The notes under the pieces were generated by a model. It saw nothing but the letters and a program-made list of their open reading frames with translations, searched no databases and was not told the DNA's origin. Source: JACQAI01 sp035507915 (GTDB lineage: Bacteria > Pseudomonadota > Alphaproteobacteria > Elsterales > Elsteraceae). From it: a stretch of DNA of 5,370 nt. A program made the position numbers and the translations under genes. The stretch's first letter is position 1. Every line of letters starts with the position of its first letter. The DNA lies in the NCBI GenBank assembly GCA_035507915.1, contig DATJNS010000493.1:1-5370 (forward strand), in the 5' to 3' direction. Below are positions 1 to 4,589 of this stretch, piece after piece.

Positions 1-1
1 G

Positions 2-544
2 CTCATCAAGGCGCTCGGCGTCGGGCCCGACGGCTTGCCCGCCGGATCGACGGCGGCGGCGTTCGAGGCGATCGGCGACCACATCTCGGCGACCGAGCGG
101 CGCGCCGCGCAGGCCGAGCGCGAGGTCGTCGACCGCTACACGGCCGCCTTTCTGGCGGCCAAAATCGGCGCCCACTTCGCCAGCCGGATCAGCGGCGTCA
201 CGCGTTTCGGACTGTTCGTCAAGCTCAGCGAGACCAGAGCCGACGGGCTGGTGCCGGTGCGCTCGCTGCCGGCCGACTACTACCATCATGACGAGCGCGC
301 CCACCGCCTGGTCGGCAAGCGCACGCGCCGCGTCTTCACGCTCGGCGATCCGGTCGAGGTGCGGCTGGCGGAGGCCGACGTGGTGACCGGCGGCCTGATC
401 CTCGCCCTGGTGCCCGACGCCGCCGCCGCGAGAGGCCGGCGGCACGAGGCCGCGGAGGAAACGACGCCCCGGGCGCCACGGCACGCGGACACGCGGCGTG
501 GCCGGCGCCGGCGCGAATCGCGGCATTCCGCCACCGAGTGTTAA
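2..544 (+). CDS. rnr: Ribonuclease R, C-terminal part (5' end outside window)
   Basis: This is the last 180 codons of an RNase II/RNB-family 3'-5' exoribonuclease; the catalytic RNB domain lies before the window. The visible start reads through from base 2, and the TTG at 35 is an internal leucine, not a start. Residues 1-54 of the fragment contain the helical segment ending the RNB domain, with the family signature HISATERRAAQAEREV. Residues about 55-138 form an S1 RNA-binding domain (IGAHFASRISGVTRFGLFVKL, then DGLVPVRSLPADYYHHDE and a GDPVEVRL strand). This HxSxTERRA plus GVTRFGLFV combination is characteristic of RNase R rather than RNase II. The last ~42 residues are a low-complexity Ala/Arg/Glu tail with an RRGRRRR cluster, matching the basic tail by which RNase R binds structured RNA and ribosomes. 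The enzyme degrades structured mRNA and rRNA in the cytoplasm. The same-strand S41 gene follows after 97 bp. The family call is firm. Confidence 0.94.
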   Translation, partial: LIKALGVGPDGLPAGSTAAAFEAIGDHISATERRAAQAEREVVDRYTAAFLAAKIGAHFASRISGVTRFGLFVKLSETRADGLVPVRSLPADYYHHDERAHRLVGKRTRRVFTLGDPVEVRLAEADVVTGGLILALVPDAAAARGRRHEAAEETTPRAPRHADTRRGRRRRESRHSATEC

Positions 545-548
545 CCAT
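541..548 (+). promoter_or_regulatory. TTAACCAT octamer, CtrA half-site-like
   Basis: The bases TTAACCAT overlap the TAA stop of rnr (542-544) and lie 93 bp before the GTG of the S41 gene. The octamer equals the half-site form reported for the alphaproteobacterial cell-cycle regulator CtrA. The classic full site TTAA-N7-TTAA is not met, because the second TTAA is missing seven bases downstream. It stands out in such GC-rich DNA, but a single 8-mer is weak evidence and part of it is fixed by the stop codon. Confidence 0.2.
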
Positions 549-582
549 TGGCGGCCAGAGTGCCGGCTTTCTCAGGGCCGAC

Positions 583-607
583 TTGCCGCTCGGAGCCAAA
601 GCGGCAA
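583..607 (+). terminator. Perfect 8-bp hairpin between rnr and the S41 gene
   Basis: TTGCCGCT (583-590) and AGCGGCAA (600-607) are perfect inverted repeats around a 9-base loop (591-599). The stem starts 38 bp after the rnr stop and ends 34 bp before the S41 start. There is no T-run after it on either strand, so it is not a textbook intrinsic terminator. It may protect the rnr mRNA 3' end, act as a weak attenuator, or be a structure in the protease leader. The hairpin itself is seen directly; its role is inferred. Confidence 0.4.
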
Positions 608-641
608 TGATCGCCGGCCAATCAGAAGGGACCCGAGGGGC

Positions 642-2249
642 GTGAGCGGAACTCTGCGTGCGACGGCGCCGCGGCTGGCGCGGACAACCGCGATCGCGGC
701 GTTGGTTCTGGGGCTGATCGGCATGGCCGGCTGCGCGATGCGCGACCTGCCGATCGTCGGCATCTCGGAGCCTCGCCCGCCCGGCGCGTTCGATACCGGC
801 GCGGCCAAGGATCTGTTCGCCGACGGGCTCGACGACATCGACCGCTTCTACATCGAGCCGGTCCAGGTCTCGACGGTCGCGCTCAACGGCCTCGGCAACC
901 TGTCGACGGTCGATCCCGATTTCCGAGTCGCGCGCGCCGGCGACAGCGTGCGCGCGACCGAGGGCACCGTGCAGGCGGCGAGCTACATCGCGCCGTCCGA
1001 CCACGACAGCGCGGGCTGGGCCGCGGTGATCGCCGGCATCCTCGACAGCGGACGCCAGAAGTCCGACAAGCTGCGCGCGAGCACCCCCGAGGCGCTCTAT
1101 CAGGTGGTGTTCGACGGTTCGCTGCACGACCTCGACCGCTTCTCGCGCTACACCGGCGCCAAGGCTGCGCACGACAATCGCGCCTCGCGCGACGGCTTCG
1201 GCGGCGTCGGCGTCGAGATCGCATTCGACGCCGGCATCGCGCACATCAAGAGCGTGATCCCGGACACGCCGGCATCGAAGGCGCATCTGACGATCGGCGA
1301 TCAGATCACCGAGGTCGACCACAAGCCGGTCGCCGGCATGACCGAGCAGGCGGTGATCTCGATGATGCGCGGCGCCGAGGGCACCGACGTCACGCTGACC
1401 GTCGTGCGCGGCGACGCGCCGCCGTTCTCGCTGACCTTGACGCGTGCGCCGATCGTGCCGCCGACCATCACCTATCGGCGCGAGCCCGGCGACATCGCCT
1501 ATTTCGGCATCTCGGGTTTCAACATCCAGACCGCCGCGGCGCTCGGCGCCGAGGTCGAGCGCGCCGAGGCCGAGATGGGCCCGCAGCTCAAGGGCGCGGT
1601 GCTCGACCTGCGCAACAATCCCGGCGGCTATCTCGACCAGGGGATCGACGTCGCCCGGCTGTTCGTGCCGTCCGGCCGCATCCTCACGACCCACGGCCGG
1701 CACCCCGACAGCGAACAGCAGTTCGACGCCAAGGGGCCCGACATGCTGCACGGGCTGCCCCTGATCGTGCTGGTCAACGGCGGATCCGCCTCGAGCGCCG
1801 AGATCGTCGCCGCCGCGCTGCAGGATCTCGGCCGTGCCGTGGTGATCGGCTCGCGCTCGTACGGCAAGGGCACGGTCCAGGACGTGCTCCGCATGCCCAA
1901 TGGCGGCGAGCTGATCCTCACCTGGGCCAAGCTCTACGCGCCGTCGGGCTACGCGCTGCAGCGGTTCGGGGTGATCCCCAACATCTGCACCAGCGGGGAC
2001 GCGCCGTCGGCCGCGAAGACCATCGCGGATCTGCGCGCCGGCCGGGTCGATCCGGCCGCACCGCTGTCGACGCGGCGCATCGCCGACAGCCTGAGCGAGG
2101 CCGACCAGCTCGCCTTCGCGAACACCTGCCCGAGCCGGAACGCCGCGAGCGGCGACGATGTCGACCTCGCGGTGGCGCGCGCCGTGATCGCCGATCCGGC
2201 GCTCGTTCGGCGCGCCCTGCACGGCCCCTCGGTGGCGGCGGTCCACTAG
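642..2249 (+). CDS. S41-family (CtpA-like) PDZ serine protease, predicted lipoprotein
   Basis: This is a 535-residue carboxy-terminal processing protease homologue. I chose GTG 642 because GAAGGGA (625-631) lies 10 bases upstream and because a lipoprotein signal then begins at once: Arg residues, a hydrophobic segment, and the lipobox-like MAGC ending at Cys31. The only other in-frame start, GTG 498, would overlap rnr and bury the signal. Ala follows Cys31, which predicts outer-membrane sorting. A PDZ domain covers about 183-268 (GFGGVGVEI, then PASKAHLTIGDQI). The S41 domain covers about 280-445, with LDLRNNPGG at 321-329, catalytic Ser384 in GGSASSAEI, and Lys409 in SYGKGTVQ. The Ser-Lys spacing of 25 matches the Prc/CtpA dyad. 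The domain should cut C-terminal regions of envelope proteins; the substrate is unknown. At 535 residues it is longer than the usual ~440-480. The extra length is about 90 residues before the PDZ domain plus a C-terminal helical tail. The only mature cysteines besides Cys31 are Cys449 and Cys496. Family assignment is firm; the ctpA symbol is withheld because paralogues are common. Confidence 0.92.
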   Translation: MSGTLRATAPRLARTTAIAALVLGLIGMAGCAMRDLPIVGISEPRPPGAFDTGAAKDLFADGLDDIDRFYIEPVQVSTVALNGLGNLSTVDPDFRVARAGDSVRATEGTVQAASYIAPSDHDSAGWAAVIAGILDSGRQKSDKLRASTPEALYQVVFDGSLHDLDRFSRYTGAKAAHDNRASRDGFGGVGVEIAFDAGIAHIKSVIPDTPASKAHLTIGDQITEVDHKPVAGMTEQAVISMMRGAEGTDVTLTVVRGDAPPFSLTLTRAPIVPPTITYRREPGDIAYFGISGFNIQTAAALGAEVERAEAEMGPQLKGAVLDLRNNPGGYLDQGIDVARLFVPSGRILTTHGRHPDSEQQFDAKGPDMLHGLPLIVLVNGGSASSAEIVAAALQDLGRAVVIGSRSYGKGTVQDVLRMPNGGELILTWAKLYAPSGYALQRFGVIPNICTSGDAPSAAKTIADLRAGRVDPAAPLSTRRIADSLSEADQLAFANTCPSRNAASGDDVDLAVARAVIADPALVRRALHGPSVAAVH

Positions 2250-2270
2250 GAAAATCAACCGGTTGGGTCA

Positions 2271-2294
2271 GGCCGACGGCCTCCCGTCGAGGCC
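2271..2294 (+). terminator. GC-rich stem-loop after the S41 gene
   Basis: GACGG (2275-2279) pairs with CCGTC (2284-2288) around a CCTC loop. The stem is extended by GGCC (2271-2274) pairing with GGCC (2291-2294) across a two-base GA bulge. It begins 21 bp after the S41 stop and ends just before the rpmG -35 element, the expected place for a terminator separating the two units. No U-tract follows, so intrinsic termination is uncertain. Confidence 0.35.
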
Positions 2295-2300
2295 CTGCGC

Positions 2301-2328
2301 TTGACTTGCCGCGCGCGCCCGCTAAGGT
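2301..2328 (+). promoter_or_regulatory. Housekeeping-type promoter for rpmG
   Basis: TTGACT (2301-2306) is a strong -35 match, preceded by C to give the CTTGAC form common in Alphaproteobacteria. After a 16-base spacer comes TAAGGT (2323-2328), a typical -10 in GC-rich alphaproteobacteria. Transcription would start near 2335, leaving a leader of about 33 bases before the rpmG ATG. This suggests that rpmG has its own promoter and is not only read from the S41 gene. Confidence 0.65.
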
Positions 2329-2367
2329 GCCGCCCAACCCGACGTCCCGCGCCCTCGGAGCCCCGCC

Positions 2368-2535
2368 ATGGCCAAGTCGAACACCCTGCTGATCAAGCTG
2401 ATCAGCTCCGCCGACACCGGCTTCTACTACGTGACCAAGAAGAATCCGCGCAAGACGACCGACAAGCTCGAGCTCAAGAAGTACGACCCGGTCGCACGCA
2501 AGCACGTGCTGTTCCGCGAAGGCAAGATCAAGTAG
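2368..2535 (+). CDS. rpmG: 50S ribosomal protein L33 (bL33)
   Basis: A 55-codon gene encoding a complete bL33 of the large ribosomal subunit. It starts MAKSNTLLIKLISSADTG, continues with FYYVTKKNPR and the conserved KLELKKYDPVARKHVLF core, and ends REGKIK, all family hallmarks. The length equals that of the E. coli protein. There are no cysteines, so this is the zinc-independent form, not the four-Cys zinc-ribbon paralogue. The Shine-Dalgarno CGGAG (2356-2360) sits 7 bases before the ATG, and the promoter at 2301-2328 is well placed. The gene converges on pleD with 36 bp between their stop codons. It is easily missed by length cut-offs because it is short. Identification is near certain. Confidence 0.97.
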   Translation: MAKSNTLLIKLISSADTGFYYVTKKNPRKTTDKLELKKYDPVARKHVLFREGKIK

Positions 2536-2553
2536 CCCCGAGACGCGTCGGGG
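2536..2553. terminator. Small GC hairpin between convergent rpmG and pleD
   Basis: CCCCGA (2536-2541) and TCGGGG (2548-2553) form a 6-bp stem around GACGCG, starting at the first base after the rpmG stop and 19 bp beyond the pleD stop. The symmetry and the convergent setting suggest a shared transcript end. Neither strand has a U-tract, so it may be a 3'-end stabiliser rather than a true intrinsic terminator. Confidence 0.4.
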
Positions 2554-2571
2554 AACGCTCCAAGAGGCGGC

Positions 2572-4011
2572 CTAGCCGTCCTCCTCCTGCTGGGCGACGG
2601 CGCCGCTCGCCGGCTCATCGCTGGCGCGCCGCATCGGCGCCACGACCACGCGGTTGCGCCCGCTGTTCTTGGCTTGATACATCGCCTCGTCGGCGCGCTT
2701 GATCAGCTCGACGCCGAAGGCGTCGGCCACCCGACTGGTCGTGACGCCGACGCTGATCGTGACGGCGATCGGCGTGGCCTGGGTGCCGACCGTGAAGGGC
2801 TCCTGCTCGACCTTCTGGCGCAGCCGCTCGGCGATCCGACGCGCCCGCTCGGGCGGCGTGTCGGGCATGACGACGACGAACTCCTCGCCGCCGATCCGCG
2901 CCACCAGGTCGTGGCTGCGCAGGTTGCGCAGCAAGCGCCGGGTGAACTCGATCAGCACCTCGTCGCCCGCGGCGTGGCCATAGCTGTCGTTGAGCTTCTT
3001 GAAATGGTCGATGTCGCAGAACGCCACCGATAGCGGCTTGGCGTTGGCGCGGGCGCGCTGCAGCAGCTGGTCGAGGTGGGTGTCGAGATAGCGTCGGTTG
3101 TGGACGCCGGTCAGCGGATCGGTCGAGGCGAGCGCGATGCTCTGCTCGTAGTTGATGCGCAAACGATTCTGGTAGCGCCGGCGACGGATCTGGGTGCGCA
3201 CCCGCGCGAGCAGCTCCTGGGGATCGACCGGCTTCAGAACGTAGTCGTTGACGCCGAGATCGAGCCCCTTGGCGACGCGCATCTCGTCGTCGTCCTCGGC
3301 CAGCAGGAGGATCGGCAGCGAGCGCACGCGATCGGCGACATGGCTGCGGATCTGGCTGCAGAAGCGCAGCACGTCGCTGCCGTCGATGTGCAGCGACACG
3401 ATCAGGAGATCGAACTCCTCGCGCGATGCCGCGGCGAGGCCGTTCTCGGTGGAGGCCAGGCGGGAGATCCGATGCTCGTCGGGCGCCAACGCCTTCATCA
3501 GGTTGCCGACGTCGACGTCCGAATCGTCGATCACCAGCACGCGGCCGTGGGTGGCGTCCTCGTGGCTCAGCAGCGGGCGCGACGACGCCAGGCCCAGGCG
3601 GGTCGAGGTCTCCTCGCGCACCAGGTAGACGTCCATCAGCTGCTTGAGGCGGATCAGCGAGCGCACGCGCGCGAACAGCGGCACGTCGCGTACCGGTTTC
3701 GACAGGAAGTCGTCGGCGCCGGCCTGCAGGCCGCGCACGCGATCGGCGACGTCGCTGAGCGCCGTCACCATGACGATCGGGATGTGCGCGGTCATCGGAT
3801 CGGACTTCAGGATCTCGCAGACGGCGAACCCGTCGAGCCCGGGCATCATGATGTCGAGGAGGACGAGGTCCGGCGATTCCCGCCGGGCCATCGCGATCGC
3901 CTTGTGGCCGTTGTCCGCCGTGATGACGTCGTAGTACTCGCTGCTCAGCTTGGCTTCCAGAAGCTTCAGATTGGGCGCGATGTCATCGACGATCAGCACA
4001 CGTCCCGGCAT
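2572..4011 (-). CDS. pleD: PleD-type response regulator diguanylate cyclase (REC-REC-GGDEF)
   Basis: A 479-residue cytoplasmic enzyme making c-di-GMP from two GTP. REC1 (about 3-120) has acidic-pocket Asp9/Asp10, phospho-acceptor Asp53 in LVLLDIMMPG, Thr83 and Lys105, the same numbering as Caulobacter PleD. REC2 (about 156-275) keeps Asp162/Asp163 and Lys260, but the acceptor is Ser206 (LLIVSLHIDG), so it should be a dimerisation adaptor, as in PleD. The GGDEF domain (about 290-458) has the DPLTGVHNRRY entry, Asp333 metal ligand in FCDIDHFKKLND, and GGEEF at 374-378. RSHD at 365-368 lies five residues before GGEEF, which is the RxxD inhibitory site, so product inhibition is expected. A 22-residue acidic tail ends the protein. 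The ATG follows the divK stop by 7 bp with only a weak Shine-Dalgarno (GAG overlapping the divK stop), which suggests translational coupling. Phosphorylation by DivJ/PleC-like kinases is inferred from Caulobacter. Confidence 0.95.
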   Translation of the reverse strand: MPGRVLIVDDIAPNLKLLEAKLSSEYYDVITADNGHKAIAMARRESPDLVLLDIMMPGLDGFAVCEILKSDPMTAHIPIVMVTALSDVADRVRGLQAGADDFLSKPVRDVPLFARVRSLIRLKQLMDVYLVREETSTRLGLASSRPLLSHEDATHGRVLVIDDSDVDVGNLMKALAPDEHRISRLASTENGLAAASREEFDLLIVSLHIDGSDVLRFCSQIRSHVADRVRSLPILLLAEDDDEMRVAKGLDLGVNDYVLKPVDPQELLARVRTQIRRRRYQNRLRINYEQSIALASTDPLTGVHNRRYLDTHLDQLLQRARANAKPLSVAFCDIDHFKKLNDSYGHAAGDEVLIEFTRRLLRNLRSHDLVARIGGEEFVVVMPDTPPERARRIAERLRQKVEQEPFTVGTQATPIAVTISVGVTTSRVADAFGVELIKRADEAMYQAKNSGRNRVVVAPMRRASDEPASGAVAQQEEDG

Positions 4012-4018
4012 GGGGGAC

Positions 4019-4381
4019 TCAGCTAAGGAAGCGTTGGACGGTCTCGAGGAAGTTGGCGACCGAGATCGGCTTGGCGATGTACGCCTCGCACCCGCCCTCG
4101 CGGATCTTCTCCTCGTCGCCCTTCATGGCGAAGGCGGTCACCGCGATGATCGGGATGGACTTCAGCTCGTCGTCCTCCTTGATCCACTTCGTGACCTCGA
4201 GCCCCGAGACCTCGGGTAGCTGGATGTCCATGAGGATCAGGTCGGGCCGGTGCTGGCGGGCGAGGCGCAGCGCCTCCATGCCCTCGCGCGTCTGGAGGAT
4301 GTTGTAGCCCCGGGCCTCGAGCAGATCATGAAAGAGCTTCATGTTCAGCTCGTTGTCTTCGACGATCAGAACCGTCTTCAT
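4019..4381 (-). CDS. divK: Single-domain response regulator DivK
   Basis: A 120-residue stand-alone receiver domain with no output domain. It starts MKTVLIVEDNELNMKLFHDL, the DivK signature, with acidic Glu8/Asp9, phospho-acceptor Asp52 in LILMDIQLPEVSG, Thr82 in IIAVTAFAMKGDEE, and Lys104 in YIAKPI. In Caulobacter and rhizobia DivK is phosphorylated by DivJ, dephosphorylated by PleC, and acts on DivL/CckA to lower CtrA activity. That role is carried over here by homology. The ATG at 4381 has GGAG (4387-4390) five bases upstream. The open frame continues much further upstream across dinB, but that part has no homology and is an antisense shadow, so the long form is wrong. First gene of a divK-pleD operon, divergent from dinB. 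Confidence 0.95.
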   Translation of the reverse strand: MKTVLIVEDNELNMKLFHDLLEARGYNILQTREGMEALRLARQHRPDLILMDIQLPEVSGLEVTKWIKEDDELKSIPIIAVTAFAMKGDEEKIREGGCEAYIAKPISVANFLETVQRFLS

Positions 4382-4384
4382 CCC

Positions 4385-4409
4385 CGCTCCGAACCCTCGC
4401 TCCGAACCC
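4385..4409 (-). repeat. 12-bp tandem direct repeat in the divK leader
   Basis: CGCTCCGAACCC occurs at 4385-4396 and again at 4398-4409, with a period of 13 bp. On the divK-sense strand each copy carries GGAG, so the Shine-Dalgarno of divK is duplicated: the proximal copy is at normal spacing and the distal copy 13 bases further up. It may be a small slippage duplication. A functional role is not shown. Confidence 0.55.
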
Positions 4410-4426
4410 CTGGCCCCGACCCCAGG
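4409..4426 (-). other. Short stem-loop in the divK leader
   Basis: CCTGG (4409-4413) and CCAGG (4422-4426) form a 5-bp stem with an 8-base loop, about 28 bp upstream of the divK start, embedded in very GC-rich DNA. It could shape the divK 5' UTR, but stems this short are frequent by chance at this base composition. Confidence 0.2.
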
Positions 4427-4514
4427 CCGGGCCCCAGCCCGAACGCTTGCCACGGTGCCGCGGGCGCCCCGGCCTCCGGCCGCCTGAAACGCGCCTCCCC
4501 GCAACCGGGATGGT

Positions 4515-4589
4515 ATGACCAGGATGGCGCGCGATAGTAGAGTAAAAGAAGGTCGCTTAGAAGCTTCGTCGGCAAGGGAACCGTCGTGA
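4515..4589 (+). CDS. Possible 24-codon leader ORF overlapping the dinB start
   Basis: ATG 4515 opens a 24-codon frame (MTRMARDSRVKEGRLEASSA then REPSS), with a second in-frame ATG at 4524. Its TGA (4587-4589) overlaps the dinB GTG (4586-4588) in a GTGA arrangement, the classic geometry of translational coupling. The Shine-Dalgarno is poor for the first ATG (CGGGA, 4506-4510) and doubtful for the second. The peptide has no recognisable family. In rhizobia I recall a small DUF3572 gene between divK and dinB; this peptide is far too short for that, and I cannot tell whether it is a remnant. Chance is a real alternative. Confidence 0.2.
   Translation: MTRMARDSRVKEGRLEASSAREPS
4530..4570. promoter_or_regulatory. 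AT-richer patch, likely promoter region of divK and/or dinB
   Basis: This is the only clearly AT-richer stretch in the 204-bp gap between the divergent genes. On the minus strand TACTAT (4539-4534) could be a -10 for divK, but the -35 at 17-base spacing is only TTCTAA (4562-4557), a poor match. I found no convincing -35/-10 pair for dinB. The rest of the gap, 4410-4529, is very GC-rich. No full CtrA site (TTAA-N7-TTAA) and no alphaproteobacterial LexA box (GTTC-N7-GTTC) is present in the gap. Confidence 0.3.

Noticed and set aside
498..641. Upstream extension of the S41 gene to GTG 498
   Set aside because: It would overlap rnr, lacks a family-like sequence, and would put 48 residues in front of an obvious lipoprotein signal peptide. 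GTG 642 has a Shine-Dalgarno and exposes the signal.
336..2258. Very long open frame on the minus strand opposite the S41 gene (640 codons)
   Set aside because: It lies antisense to a gene with clear PDZ and S41 motifs. Its translation is Arg/Asp/Val/Gly/Ala-rich with no domain signature, as expected when GC-biased codons are read backwards.
2256..2267. CAACCGGTTGGG, containing a 10-bp palindrome, repeated exactly at 4639-4650
   Set aside because: The second copy lies inside dinB coding sequence in the zinc-ribbon region, there are only two copies, and no operator logic links the two places. Chance is the simplest reading.
2301..2702. 133-codon plus-strand frame overlapping rpmG
   Set aside because: rpmG in another frame is an unmistakable L33. 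This frame starts at the -35 element and runs into the 3' end of pleD with an Arg/Pro-rich translation.
3076..4026. 316-codon plus-strand open frame opposite pleD
   Set aside because: Shadow of pleD: its composition reflects reversed GC-biased codons, it has no motifs, and it covers well-conserved REC and GGDEF sequence on the other strand.
4391..4407. GAAC-N9-GAAC as a possible LexA (SOS) box upstream of dinB
   Set aside because: The alphaproteobacterial LexA box is GTTC-N7-GTTC. The spacing here is nine, and the similarity comes from the 13-bp direct repeat in the divK leader.
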